Source: Phycisphaerales bacterium
GTDB taxonomy: Bacteria > Planctomycetota > Phycisphaerae > UBA1845 > Fen-1342
DNA: 61,303 bases
Direction of reading: 5' to 3'
Assembly (NCBI GenBank): GCA_022839625.1
Contig: JALHJL010000017.1
Location: forward strand, 9,410-70,712
A program made the position numbers and the translations under genes. The notes under the pieces are model-generated. The model did not search any database and was not told the origin of the DNA. It saw only the letters and a list, made by a program, of their open reading frames with translations. This document shows positions 35,085 through 44,221 of the stretch, in pieces; the stretch's first letter is position 1; every line of letters begins with the position of its first letter.

Positions 35085-36875
35085 CTACACGCGCGTGCGC
35101 GCCGCATACTTCGTGTGCAGCAGGTGGTGCGATTTCTCGCCCAGCGGCTCGCCCAGGAACTCCTTGTAGAGCTGCTGGATCGCCGGGTTCTCGTGCGACT
35201 TGCGCAGCTCGCGGTGTTCGTCTTCCTCGTAAATCGCCGCAATCCGGGCGCGGCGCACGTCATCGTCCGTCAAGCGCGGCTGACCGCCGCCGCCGATGCA
35301 CCCGCCGGGGCAGGTCATGATCTCGACAAAGTGGTACTGGGCCTGGCCGCTGCGGATGCGCTCGATGACCTTGCGGGCGTTGCCGAGGCCGTGGGCGACC
35401 GCGACCTTCAGTTCGGCGCCCTCGAGGAACTTCCACGCGGGCAGCGCGTCCGTGACCTTGGCCGACGCCTCCTTGACGCCCTCCAGGCCCTCGATGGGCT
35501 TCACGTGGAGGTTCTCAAAGGGCAGCGGCCGGCCGGTGATCAGCTCCCACGCGGTCCGCAACGCGGCTTCCATCACGCCGCCCGTATTGGCGAAGATGTC
35601 CGCGGCGCCGGTGGAGATGCCGAGCGGGGCGTCCATCTGCTCGTCGGGCAGCTTGGCGAAGTCGATGCCGGCCTGCTTGATCATGCGGCCCAGCTCGCGC
35701 GTGGTCAGGACCGCGTCGACGTCCTGCACGCCGCTGTCGGTCATCTCCGGCCGCTGGCACTCGAACTTCTTGGCGGTGCAGGGCATGACCGACACGACGT
35801 AGATGTCCTCGGCCCGCTTGCCGATCTTCTGGGCGTAGTACGTCTTGGCGATGGCGCCGAACATCTGCTGTGGCGACTTGCAGGTGGAGAGGTTCGCCGT
35901 CATGTCCGGGTAGTAGTGCTCCATGAACTTGATCCACCCGGGCGAACAGCTCGTGAACATGGGCAGCGGGCCGTACTGGTGTTTGTGCCCGTTACCGCCC
36001 GGCACCAGCGCCTGCTTGAGCCGCATGAGCAGCTCCGTGCCTTCCTCGATGATCGTGAGATCGGCCGCGAAGTTCGTGTCAAAGACGGCCGCGAAGCCGA
36101 GCCGACGGAGGGCCGCCGCCATCTTGCCCGTCACGCGCGTGCCCGGCGGATAGCCGAAGCACTCGCCCAGGGCGGCGCGAATGGCCGGCGCCGTCTGCAC
36201 GATCACGTGTTTGCTGGGGTCGTCGAGCGCGTCCCAGACGCGGGCGATGTGGTCCTGCTCGGTGATGGCGCCGACCGGGCACACCGCGCCGCACTGGCCG
36301 CACTGCACGCAAACCACGTCGTCCAGCTCCTGACAGAAAGCCGGGCCGATGACGGTCTTGAAGCCGCGGTTCTGGGCCCACAGCGCGGCGACGCCTTGTA
36401 CCTGGTTGCAGACCGTCACGCACCGGCGGCAGGTGATGCACTTGGCGGTGTCGCGCGTGAGGGCCGGGGTGCTGCTGTCGCGGTAGCGCGGGGCCTTGGC
36501 CCCGGTGTACCGCACGTCGCGCACGCCAAGCGTGCGCGCCACCGACTGAAGCTCGCAGTCCTCGTTGCGCGCGCAGGTCTGGCAGTCGCCGTCGTGCTCG
36601 GACAGCAGCAGCTCGACGACGGTGCGGCGGGCCTCGCGTACGCGGCGCGTGTTGGTCCTGACTTTCATGCCCTCGGTGGCCGGCAGGGCACACGAGGCCG
36701 CCAGGTTGCGGGCACCCTCGACCTCCACGACACAGACGCGGCAGGCCCCGATGGTCTGAACGCCCTTCATGTAACACAGGGTGGGGATCTCAATGCCCAC
36801 CTTGGCCGCGGCCTCGAGCACGGTGGTCCCGTCCGCGACCTCCACAGGGATGTTGTCAATCGTCAGCTTTGGCAT
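35085..36875 (-). CDS. hydA: [FeFe] hydrogenase catalytic subunit HydA (group A, multimeric)
   Basis: A 596-residue enzyme that forms or oxidises H2 in the cytoplasm. In order it has an N-terminal plant-type [2Fe-2S] domain (Cys34, 45, 48, 62), a His-Cys [4Fe-4S] site (His94, Cys98, 101, 107), two [4Fe-4S] ferredoxin motifs (Cys146-156 and 189-199), and the H-cluster domain. The H-cluster motifs are TSC310SPGW, MPC366TAKKFE and TC522PGGC526. Ser311 occupies the place of the proton-relay Cys of CpI. It is the last gene of the operon, two bases after the HydB-type gene. With NuoF- and NuoE-type partners it is probably an NAD(P)H/ferredoxin-linked (bifurcating) complex. The ATG at 36875 gives the family N-terminus. 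Confidence 0.95.
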   Translation of the reverse strand: MPKLTIDNIPVEVADGTTVLEAAAKVGIEIPTLCYMKGVQTIGACRVCVVEVEGARNLAASCALPATEGMKVRTNTRRVREARRTVVELLLSEHDGDCQTCARNEDCELQSVARTLGVRDVRYTGAKAPRYRDSSTPALTRDTAKCITCRRCVTVCNQVQGVAALWAQNRGFKTVIGPAFCQELDDVVCVQCGQCGAVCPVGAITEQDHIARVWDALDDPSKHVIVQTAPAIRAALGECFGYPPGTRVTGKMAAALRRLGFAAVFDTNFAADLTIIEEGTELLMRLKQALVPGGNGHKHQYGPLPMFTSCSPGWIKFMEHYYPDMTANLSTCKSPQQMFGAIAKTYYAQKIGKRAEDIYVVSVMPCTAKKFECQRPEMTDSGVQDVDAVLTTRELGRMIKQAGIDFAKLPDEQMDAPLGISTGAADIFANTGGVMEAALRTAWELITGRPLPFENLHVKPIEGLEGVKEASAKVTDALPAWKFLEGAELKVAVAHGLGNARKVIERIRSGQAQYHFVEIMTCPGGCIGGGGQPRLTDDDVRRARIAAIYEEDEHRELRKSHENPAIQQLYKEFLGEPLGEKSHHLLHTKYAARTRV

Positions 36876-36877
36876 AC

Positions 36878-39800
36878 CTAGATCTCCTCCCCGCAGGCCT
36901 TGTCTTCCGCCGGCCGGAAATCGCACCGCAGGCAACGTCTGGCCTCGCGGCGGGCAACCGCCTCGGACCAGGAGAGCTCGACCTCCTGGAAGTTGTGCTT
37001 GCGCTTGGTGACCGGAATCGTGTGTATCTTCGCCCGCGGGTACTGCACGGGATCGGCTTCGGGGTCAAACTCCGTGTCGGGCCGCCGCTCGGTTCGCCAG
37101 AAGGCGTGTTCCGCACCGGTCAGGTACTTGTCGATGCCCACCGCCGCCTTCTCGCCGGCCCCGATCGCCGCGACGACCGACCACGGTCCGAGCACGGCGT
37201 CGCCGCCCGCGAAGAGCCATTCGACGGAGGTCTGGCCGGTCAGCGGATCGGCCGCGATGAAGCCGGAGCGGTTCAGCTTGACCTTCGTTCCGTTGAAGAT
37301 CTCATCCGAGCCGAGGGCCTGGCCAATGGCCGCGATGACCTGGTCGGCGGACACGACGAAGTCCTCGTCGTCTTTCGCGACCGGCCGCCGCCGCCCGCTG
37401 CGGTCGAATTCGCCGAGCGCCATGTGGCGGCACTTTACACCCGCCACGCGCCCGTCCTTGGTGACGATCTCCAGTGGGGCCACCAGTGTCGCGAGGCGGA
37501 CCCCTTCGTGTTCGGCCTCGTCGATCTCCTCGGCGTACGCCGGCATTTCGGCCCGCGTGCGGCGATAGAGAATCGTGACCGTTTCGGCTCCCAGTCGCAG
37601 GGCGGTGCGCGCGGCGTCGACCGCCGCGTTCCCGCCGCCGATGACGACGACCTGCTTGCCGACCTCGACCGAGCCGCGGACGTTGTACTCGCGGAGGAAG
37701 CGCAGGGCGTCGGCGACGCCGTCCGCGTTTTCGCCGGGGATGCCGAGCTTGGAGCCCAGCGGTGCGCCCACGCCGAGGAAGACCGCGTCGTAGCCCTGGT
37801 CGCGCAGGCTCTGGAGCGTGAAATCGCGGCCGAGCTTGGCGTTGGTCTCGATGGTCACGCCGAGCCGCTCGATCATGCGGATTTCGCGGGCCAGCTCCTC
37901 GCGCGGCAGGCGATAGGCTGGAATCGCCTGCACGAGCATTCCGCCGGCCCGCGGCTCCGCTTCAAACACTTTGGGCCGGTAGCCGAGGCGCGCCAGGAAG
38001 TAGGCGCACGATAGGCCGGCCGGGCCGGCGCCGATGACTGCAATCTTGCGCTGGGCGTTCTCCTCGCTGTCGCGGATCTCGGGCAGTTGGACCGTCACTT
38101 CCTGCTCGGCCATGAAGCGCTTCAGGCCGCGGATCGACACGGCTTCGTCGAGCCCCGCCCGCCGGCATTTGTCCTCGCAGGTGTGGAAGCAGACCCGTGC
38201 ACAGACGGACGCGAACGGGTTCCGCTCGCGGTGCAGCGCGAGGGCCTCGGCGTAGCGCTTCTCTCCGATGAGCGAAACATAGCCGGGGATGTCGACGCCG
38301 GCCGGGCAGGCCGTCTGGCACGGCGCCCGCACCAGGGCCGAGCACACGCCGGCCGGGCAGCGCTTCTCGCGGATGTGCGCGTCGTACTCGTCGCGGAAGT
38401 AGCGGATGGTGGACAGCACGGGATTCGGGGCGGTCTGCCCCAGCCCGCACAGCGAGGCATCGCGCACGACGTTCCCCAGCTCGATGAGCCGCTCGACGTC
38501 GCCCTCCTGTCCCTGTCCCTCGCAGATGCGCGTCACGATCTCCAGCATGCGCTTCGTGCCGACGCGGCACGGCGGACACTTGCCGCAGGACTCATCCTGG
38601 CAGAAGTCCAGGAAGAAGCGGGCCACGTCCACCATGCACGTGTCGTCGTCCATGACGATCATGCCGCCGGAGCCCATGATCGCGCCCAGCTCGCTGAGCG
38701 ACTCATAGTCCACCGGCGTGTTCAGGTATTCCTTGGGGATGCAGCCGCCGGACGGTCCGCCCATCTGGACGGCCTTGAACTTCTTTCCGCCGGGGATGCC
38801 GCCGCCGATGTCGTAGATGATCTCCCCGAGCGGCAAGCCGACGGGCACCTCGACCAGGCCGGTGTTGTTGACCGCGCCGGCCAGCGCGAAGACCTTCGTA
38901 CCTTTGCTCTTTTCGGTGCCGAATGAGGCGTACCACTCGGCGCCCTTCAGGATGATGACCGGCACGTTCGCGAACGTCTCGACGTTGTTCAGGCAGCTCG
39001 GCTTGCCCCACAAGCCCTTGTTCGCGGGGAACGGCGGCCGGGGACGCGGCTCGCCGCGGTTGCCCTCGATGGAGGTCATCAGCGCGGTCTCTTCACCGCA
39101 CACGAAAGCCCCGGAGCCCATGCGGACCTCGATGTCGAAGTCGAAGCCGCTGCCCATGATGTCTTTGCCGAGCAGGCCGTACTCACGGGCCTGGACGAGG
39201 GCCTTGTTGAAGCGCTCGACCGCGAGCGGGTACTCGGCGCGGATGTAGGCGTAGCCCTGGTGCGCCCCGATCGCGAAGGCGGCGATGGCCATGCCCTCGA
39301 TCACGCTGTGCGGGTCGCCCTCCAGGACGCTGCGGTCCATGAAGGCCCCGGGATCGCCTTCGTCGCCGTTGCACAGGATGTACTTCACGTCACCGGCGGC
39401 CTTGCGCGTGAACGACCACTTCAGTCCCGTGGAGAAGCCGGCGCCCCCGCGCCCGCGCAGGCCCGACTTCTTCATCTGGTCGATGACCTGCTCGGGCGTC
39501 ATCTCGGCCAGGACCTTGGCGAGGGCCTGGTACCCGTCGCGGGCGATGTACTCCTCGATGCGCTGCGGGTCGATCACCCCGCAGTTGCGGAGCACGATCT
39601 TGACCTGCTTCTGGAAGAAGTCGATCTCGTGCAGGCCCGGCACGGTCTCGCCCGCCGGGGCCTTGCGGACCAGGCGCTCGACCACCCGGCCCTTGAGCAG
39701 GTGCTCCTCGACGATCTCGGCGGCGTCGTCCGGCCGGAGGTTCTGATAGAAGACGCCGTCGGGATAGACGGCGGCCACCGGGCCGACCGCGCAGGGGCCG

Positions 39801-39946
39801 AGGCACCCGGACTCGATGATCTTGATTTCCTCGAGCAAGCCGTGGCGCTCGATCTGTTCGCGCAGCGCCGCGCTGACTTCCAGCGCGCCGGAGGCGATGC
39901 AGCCGCCGCCCGTGCAGACGAGGACGTGGGTACGTACGTTAGTCAT
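36878..39946 (-). CDS. hydB: HydB-type NuoF flavoprotein fused to a GltD/NfnB-like FAD domain
   Basis: A 1022-residue electron-transfer subunit. Residues 1-100 are a TRX-like [2Fe-2S] domain (Cys11, 16, 48, 52). Residues ~130-520 are NuoF-like, with GLRGRGGAGFSTGLKW (NADH/FMN) at 162-177, CGEETALMTSIEG near 283 and a [4Fe-4S] site SCGKCPPCRVGT at 453-464. From ~540 it is GltD-like, with Cys-rich QTACPAGVDIPGY and FASVCARVCFHTCEDKC, FAD-binding VIGAGPAGLSCAYF near 637, a second Rossmann motif VIGGGNAAVDAARTALRLG and GDAVLGPWSVVAAIGAG. Classical HydB ends instead with two [4Fe-4S] ferredoxin motifs. The fusion could connect NADPH or a second flavin to the hydrogenase (inference). It is two bases upstream of hydA. 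Confidence 0.93.
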   Translation of the reverse strand: MTNVRTHVLVCTGGGCIASGALEVSAALREQIERHGLLEEIKIIESGCLGPCAVGPVAAVYPDGVFYQNLRPDDAAEIVEEHLLKGRVVERLVRKAPAGETVPGLHEIDFFQKQVKIVLRNCGVIDPQRIEEYIARDGYQALAKVLAEMTPEQVIDQMKKSGLRGRGGAGFSTGLKWSFTRKAAGDVKYILCNGDEGDPGAFMDRSVLEGDPHSVIEGMAIAAFAIGAHQGYAYIRAEYPLAVERFNKALVQAREYGLLGKDIMGSGFDFDIEVRMGSGAFVCGEETALMTSIEGNRGEPRPRPPFPANKGLWGKPSCLNNVETFANVPVIILKGAEWYASFGTEKSKGTKVFALAGAVNNTGLVEVPVGLPLGEIIYDIGGGIPGGKKFKAVQMGGPSGGCIPKEYLNTPVDYESLSELGAIMGSGGMIVMDDDTCMVDVARFFLDFCQDESCGKCPPCRVGTKRMLEIVTRICEGQGQEGDVERLIELGNVVRDASLCGLGQTAPNPVLSTIRYFRDEYDAHIREKRCPAGVCSALVRAPCQTACPAGVDIPGYVSLIGEKRYAEALALHRERNPFASVCARVCFHTCEDKCRRAGLDEAVSIRGLKRFMAEQEVTVQLPEIRDSEENAQRKIAVIGAGPAGLSCAYFLARLGYRPKVFEAEPRAGGMLVQAIPAYRLPREELAREIRMIERLGVTIETNAKLGRDFTLQSLRDQGYDAVFLGVGAPLGSKLGIPGENADGVADALRFLREYNVRGSVEVGKQVVVIGGGNAAVDAARTALRLGAETVTILYRRTRAEMPAYAEEIDEAEHEGVRLATLVAPLEIVTKDGRVAGVKCRHMALGEFDRSGRRRPVAKDDEDFVVSADQVIAAIGQALGSDEIFNGTKVKLNRSGFIAADPLTGQTSVEWLFAGGDAVLGPWSVVAAIGAGEKAAVGIDKYLTGAEHAFWRTERRPDTEFDPEADPVQYPRAKIHTIPVTKRKHNFQEVELSWSEAVARREARRCLRCDFRPAEDKACGEEI

Positions 39947-40061
39947 GTGTGGCTACTCTCCGTGAAGGTCCGAAGGCCGACGCGGGAAGCGACTCGGCTG
40001 CACTCGAAGGAGCGCCCGCAAACCGACATTTCACCGTCCCGGCTCCGCACTTCTTGCTTCC

Positions 40062-40433
40062 TTACGCCTTGATCAGATACTCCAAAACCGGCTGGCCGCG
40101 CAGGACGTGATCGCGCACGATCTCGCCGACCTTGTTCTTGTCGAGCCGGCCATAGCGGAACGACCCGCCGGCCTTGTCGGTCAACGTGAGCATCGGCTCC
40201 TGGTCGCACAATCCGGCACACCCGGTTTGCTGGAGCGAGACGTTCTCGACCTTGGCCGCACCCAACTCGTGCATCAGCGCGGTCAGGATGTCGCGGGCGC
40301 CGGCGGCAATGCCGCAGGTGCCCATGTGGACCGTGATCCGCAGGTCCTTGGGACCGCTCCGCAGGTCGATCTCGCTCTTGACCTTCTCCTGCAGGGCCTT
40401 GAGGTCGCGCGGGTTGGTGATGCGCTGGGTCAT
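40062..40433 (-). CDS. Thioredoxin-like [2Fe-2S] ferredoxin of the hydrogenase operon
   Basis: A 123-residue stand-alone TRX-like [2Fe-2S] protein. The cysteines lie in MGTCGIAAGARDI and QQTGCAGLCDQEP, the pattern of NuoE C-terminal or HydB N-terminal domains. It likely passes electrons within the complex. Its ATG overlaps the HydC stop as ATGA, so the two are translationally coupled. A 115-bp gap separates it from the HydB-type gene. Confidence 0.88.
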   Translation of the reverse strand: MTQRITNPRDLKALQEKVKSEIDLRSGPKDLRITVHMGTCGIAAGARDILTALMHELGAAKVENVSLQQTGCAGLCDQEPMLTLTDKAGGSFRYGRLDKNKVGEIVRDHVLRGQPVLEYLIKA

Positions 40434-40978
40434 CGCTTGGCGCTCCTTTCGACGGGGGCGTCCCCGTTCCCGTTCCGATATTTGCTGAGGACCAGCTCGA
40501 TCCGGCTGGGCTTGACGCGGTGGTGAACCTCTTCGTCGATCATGATCGCCGGCGCCAGGCCGCAGGCCCCGAAGCACCGGGCGACCTCCAGCGTGAAGAC
40601 GCGATCCGGCGTGGTCTCGCCGACGTCCACCTTCAGCTTCTGCTTGAGCGCGTCCAGCACGCGCTTGCCGCCGCGGACGTAGCAGGCCGTACCGAGGCAC
40701 ACGCGCACGAGGTGCTTCCCGCGTGGCACCGTGGAGAAGAAGGAATAGAAGCTGACCACGCCCGCGACCTCGCTGTAGGACTTGTCAAGTCCCAGGGCGA
40801 TCCGCTTGAGGGCGGACTCGGGCAGGTAGCCAAACAAGCCTTGCGCGATCTGCAACACGGGAATCAGGGCCCCGGGCTTGTCCCGGTAGTCCTTCAGTAC
40901 CGTGTCCAGCCGGGCCAGGAGCTCCTCCTCGGAGGCTTCCTCGCCGCACGCGCATTTCACGATTCCATCATCACTCAT
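40430..40978 (-). CDS. hydC: HydC/NuoE-like [2Fe-2S] subunit
   Basis: A 182-residue NuoE family protein. An N-terminal helical part (LLARLDTVLKDYRD, GALIPVLQIAQGLFGYLP) is followed by a TRX-like domain with the four cluster Cys in VCLGTACYVRGG and RCFGACGLAP. In trimeric hydrogenases this subunit binds one [2Fe-2S] cluster next to HydB. An extra Cys pair, CACGEEA, lies near the start. The ATG at 40978 has AAAGGAAG upstream, which decides the start over an in-frame TTG. Confidence 0.93.
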   Translation of the reverse strand: MSDDGIVKCACGEEASEEELLARLDTVLKDYRDKPGALIPVLQIAQGLFGYLPESALKRIALGLDKSYSEVAGVVSFYSFFSTVPRGKHLVRVCLGTACYVRGGKRVLDALKQKLKVDVGETTPDRVFTLEVARCFGACGLAPAIMIDEEVHHRVKPSRIELVLSKYRNGNGDAPVERSAKR

Positions 40979-40991
40979 AAGCAACTTCCTT

Positions 40992-41543
40992 TCAGGTCAA
41001 TACACGACACGCCTGCAACTGCGTGTTGATGGCTTCCAGCACGAGCCGCCCCAGCGCCAATCCGTCCCGCAAGTCCGTGCCCTGCTGGGCGGCCAGGTCC
41101 CACACCCGCAGGTCACACGCCTGCTGCCCGCCGCTCAGCCGGAAGCGGAAGTCCACCTGCGGGTTTGTGCAGACGACCGCGGCCAGCGAGCTGCCCAGAT
41201 CGCCCAGCGGGTTGCGGTCAATGTGGGTGAGGCCCATTTCGACCGTCACTCGGACGCCCACGGGGCCGAGTTCCGACTTCCCGATTGTCAGCCGTCCGCC
41301 CGTTGCTTCGGCCGCGGCCCGGAACAGGCTCAGGCCCAGTCCGGTCTTCTTGCCCTGTTTGGTCGTGTAGAACGGGTCCAGCACGGTCTCGGGCGGAGCC
41401 TTCATGCCGGTGCCGTTGTCCTCGATGACGATCCGCAACAGGTCCTGCTCGGGCAGTGCCTCGATGGCCACCATGATGATCGTCGCCTGGGCGCGAACCG
41501 AGTTCTCGATGAGGTCCAGGATATGGAGGGCGATCTCACGCAC
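40992..41543 (-). CDS. GHKL (HATPase_c) protein of the hydrogenase operon
   Basis: A 183-residue histidine-kinase-like ATP-binding protein without an obvious phospho-acceptor His domain. It has the N box LDLIENSVRA, G1 box IEDNGTGM, F box DPFYTTKQ and G2 KKTGLGLSLF. It could be an ATPase or anti-sigma-like regulator rather than a full kinase. The GTG at 41543 overlaps the PHP gene by eight bases. Similar genes are often found beside multimeric [FeFe] hydrogenases, but their role is not established. Confidence 0.85.
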   Translation of the reverse strand: MREIALHILDLIENSVRAQATIIMVAIEALPEQDLLRIVIEDNGTGMKAPPETVLDPFYTTKQGKKTGLGLSLFRAAAEATGGRLTIGKSELGPVGVRVTVEMGLTHIDRNPLGDLGSSLAAVVCTNPQVDFRFRLSGGQQACDLRVWDLAAQQGTDLRDGLALGRLVLEAINTQLQACRVLT

Positions 41544-42273
41544 AGCGCACCGCCCTTCCGTCGGCACCCCGCATGGCCAGGCGGAGCTCTTCAAACGTCG
41601 GGGCGCGCATCTCGAACACCGAGCAGGCGCTGCCCACGTCGCCCAGAAAATGACTGTCCGACGAGCTCAGGACCGCCAGACCATGCCCGGCGAACTCCGC
41701 CGCCCGCGACGGGAAGCCGGGCGCCGAGAACACCTCAATCGCGTCAAAGCCCGCGTCCGGCGGAAACATTCCGAGTTGGCTGACCACGCTGAAAGACGGC
41801 CGGTTCACGTGCGCGGCGACCGCCACGCCGTCGTGGCGGTGAATCAGCGCGATGGCCGCGGACAGCTCGAACGTGGACGCGACGGCCAGCATGCGCCGCT
41901 CGAACCCGAGCACCCGGCCGTCGGCCCCCATCAACTGCTGCGGACCGAACCGCTCGTAGTAGGCGGCATCCGCCTGGGGCAGCGTCGCGACCACCTCTGC
42001 CGCGGCCGCGGAAGCGCGCGCCGCATCCGGGAACAGCCCCAGCACGTGCACTTCTTCGGCCGTGGTCAGCTCCATGCCGGCCAGCGCGCACAGCCGGTCG
42101 CCGGCCGCGGCCTGCGTCGCGGCCGTGTTGCCCGCCGAGTTGTGATCACAAATCGCGATCATCGCGAGTCCACTGTCCAGGGCGGCCTGCACGATCGCAG
42201 GCGGCGTCATGTCCTCGGCCGCACACGGCGACAGCGCCGTGTGGATGTGCAGGTCGGCCAGAAACTGCTTCAC
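41536..42273 (-). CDS. PHP-domain phosphoesterase of the hydrogenase operon
   Basis: A 245-residue PHP family protein. The metal-binding motifs are DLHIHTALSPC, AICDHNSAGN, ALAGMELTTAEEVHVLGLF, AAHVNRPSF and LSSSDSHFLGDVG. This is the YciV/TrpH-like class, which hydrolyses phosphate esters such as 3'-phosphonucleotides or RNA ends (family knowledge). The substrate here is unknown. It overlaps the DRTGG gene by four bases (ATGA) and the ATPase gene by eight. Confidence 0.9.
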   Translation of the reverse strand: MKQFLADLHIHTALSPCAAEDMTPPAIVQAALDSGLAMIAICDHNSAGNTAATQAAAGDRLCALAGMELTTAEEVHVLGLFPDAARASAAAAEVVATLPQADAAYYERFGPQQLMGADGRVLGFERRMLAVASTFELSAAIALIHRHDGVAVAAHVNRPSFSVVSQLGMFPPDAGFDAIEVFSAPGFPSRAAEFAGHGLAVLSSSDSHFLGDVGSACSVFEMRAPTFEELRLAMRGADGRAVRCA

Positions 42274-42620
42274 GCCCGCGGTCCTCGCAAGCCGAATTCG
42301 TACAGCCGGCCTGCTACGTCAAACGCTGACTCCTTGGTCGTGTACAGCGGGATGCCCTCCGCGACCGCCTTCGCGCGGACGCTCTCATCCGGCACCCGGT
42401 CCAACGCGAAGATCACGCCGGCCAGCTCGGCGTGCACGGCAACTGCAATGACGTTCAAGTGAACCTGCACGGTCACCAGCACGCCGCCCCGCGGAGCATT
42501 GGCCAGCACGTCGCTGAGCAGGTCCGAGACATAGCCGCCCGTGACCTGCTCCGTGGACGGCGTGACCTGCGGGGTCAGGGGCCGAAGCTCCAGCTTGGCA
42601 GCCAACTCCGTCACTGTCAT
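42270..42620 (-). CDS. DRTGG-domain protein (second copy)
   Basis: A 116-residue DRTGG-type domain: EQVTGGYVSDLLSDVLANAP, VLVTVQVHLNVIAVA and a C-terminal AEGIPLYTTKESAFDVAGRLYEFGL. DRTGG domains are ligand- or partner-binding modules of uncertain function, known also from CBS-domain pyrophosphatases and phosphotransacetylases. The start ATG overlaps the end of the preceding gene by four bases. Confidence 0.85.
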   Translation of the reverse strand: MTVTELAAKLELRPLTPQVTPSTEQVTGGYVSDLLSDVLANAPRGGVLVTVQVHLNVIAVAVHAELAGVIFALDRVPDESVRAKAVAEGIPLYTTKESAFDVAGRLYEFGLRGPRA

Positions 42621-44221
42621 GGACCCTTCTCCTGATCGGGGGCTGAGCCGGTGGTGGGTGCCGTCGCCCCGCCCGCCGGGCGACGCACGCACGCGTCGGG
42701 CGTAGCTCGCCCGAGCACGATGTCCTCGGCCAGCGCGGCGCACGTCGGCGCCCCGCAGATCGCGCAGTCGCCGCCCGGCAGCGCGCGCGTCATCTTGTCG
42801 ATCTTCGCCAGCTTCTGGATGGCCTTACCCATATCGCTGTCCAGCCGCAAGCCCTTGCGCGGCTCGAAGGGCCTTCGCCGCCGAATCGCCTGGGCGGCGG
42901 CCGGTGCTCCCGCCGGAGGCACCCACCGCTGCCGCGCGAGATACGGGTCCTCGGCCAGCAGCGGCGAGCCAAAGCACCCGGCATCGCAGGCCCACGGTTC
43001 CACGGCGCGAACGTCGCCGGCCAGCCCGTCCTCGATCGCCTCAAGCACACCCAGGACATGGCGAACGCCCGTGACCCGCAGAATCTGATTCCCCGGGGTT
43101 TTGGGAACGCCATTCGCGGCCGGCGGACTGCCAGCACTTGAGGTGTTGGACCGGACGCGCGGCCGCACCGCCGCACGCAACGCGGCCGGTAAGATGAGTT
43201 CCGGCTTGGGCTCGGCCTCCCCGGCGAGCAGCGCCGTGCGCTGGCAGGGACAACTGACGACAAACGCCGCCCGCTGCCCGCGGAGGTCCGTCGCCAGCGC
43301 CGTTATCGCAGATTCAAACGGTGCGAGCTGCGGAATCAGCGACGGGAAACGCATTTCAATCAGATTCACTACCGCCGGACACGCCGGCGAGATCACGGGC
43401 CGGGCCGCGGCTTCGGCCCAGGCGTAGTCAATCACCGCGGCCCGCAGCGCCGCATCCCAGTCGGCGGTGGTGCGCACGTCGCGCCAACCCAACGCCCCCA
43501 GCTCGGAAAGCACGCGCGCCGGGGTCACGCCGGCTCCGAACTGCACGAGGCTCTCCGGGGTCACCACCAGCACGAAGTCGCCGGCCGGCGGAAGAACATC
43601 GACGGTCCCCTTCATGACGAGCGTCGCGGTCGGACACGCCGCGATGCACGCCGTGCAGTCGATGCATAGGTAGTCGAGCACCTCGGGCCGGCCCCGAAAC
43701 ACGCGCACGGCCCGCGTGGGGCAGGCGCGCACGCAGTGCAGCGACTGCTTGCAGCGTTCGGCGACAATGTGCAGCGAGTGGCGCCCGGCGCCATACAGGC
43801 TCTGCGGTTTCAGAAGAATCGTGAAGCGAACGCGCGTGCCCCGCCCGACGGCCGACTCGATGGCAAACTGGTCGCTGTTCTTCTTGATGTTCGGCAGGCC
43901 CATGCCGGCCCCAAATCCCAACTCGCGGGCCGTCGCGGACGCGGTCGAGTAGCCCGGCCGCATGGCCTGCTCCACGTCCGGAATGCCCGGCCCCTCGTCA
44001 ACCACTTCCACATCAAGTTGTCCGCTTTGTAGTTCGGCCCGCAACTCCCCCCGCTCCGCGTGGATGACCACGTTCATCTCGGCCTCGTACGCCGCGATCA
44101 TCGCTCGGCGGACCACCGCCGGATCCGCCCCAACCTTCTTCAACTGCTCCTTCAACGCGCGCGACGCGGCACCGCCGTGCTCGTAATCGCCCCCGACGAT
44201 GGTGTACGTCGCGGCTGTCAT
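42617..44221 (-). CDS. ATPase / Fe-S / hydrogenase-like fusion protein
   Basis: A 534-residue multidomain protein. Residues 1-140 are an RsbW-like GHKL ATPase (AEMNVVIHAERGEL, VVDEGPGIPDV, GFGAGMGLPNIKKNSD). About 145-205 form a two-[4Fe-4S] ferredoxin domain (CKQSLHCVRACP, CIDCTACIAACP). About 215-420 resemble the hydrogenase large-subunit C-terminal fold, with PACPAVVNLIEMRFP and SCPCQR in place of the H-cluster motifs, so H2 catalysis is unlikely. The end has CAICGAPTCAALAEDIV, a further Fe-S motif. It may sense redox state and signal through the ATPase (inference). It overlaps both neighbouring genes by ATGA. Confidence 0.88.
   Translation of the reverse strand: MTAATYTIVGGDYEHGGAASRALKEQLKKVGADPAVVRRAMIAAYEAEMNVVIHAERGELRAELQSGQLDVEVVDEGPGIPDVEQAMRPGYSTASATARELGFGAGMGLPNIKKNSDQFAIESAVGRGTRVRFTILLKPQSLYGAGRHSLHIVAERCKQSLHCVRACPTRAVRVFRGRPEVLDYLCIDCTACIAACPTATLVMKGTVDVLPPAGDFVLVVTPESLVQFGAGVTPARVLSELGALGWRDVRTTADWDAALRAAVIDYAWAEAAARPVISPACPAVVNLIEMRFPSLIPQLAPFESAITALATDLRGQRAAFVVSCPCQRTALLAGEAEPKPELILPAALRAAVRPRVRSNTSSAGSPPAANGVPKTPGNQILRVTGVRHVLGVLEAIEDGLAGDVRAVEPWACDAGCFGSPLLAEDPYLARQRWVPPAGAPAAAQAIRRRRPFEPRKGLRLDSDMGKAIQKLAKIDKMTRALPGGDCAICGAPTCAALAEDIVLGRATPDACVRRPAGGATAPTTGSAPDQEKGP

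Noticed and set aside
34893..36881. Long plus-strand open frame opposite hydA
   Set aside because: It is the antisense shadow of hydA, which has all expected cofactor motifs; GC-rich DNA leaves open complementary frames.
42617..44221. Second catalytic [FeFe] hydrogenase
   Set aside because: The hydrogenase-like domain lacks the TSCxPGW, MPCxxKxxE and CPGGC motifs needed for the H-cluster.
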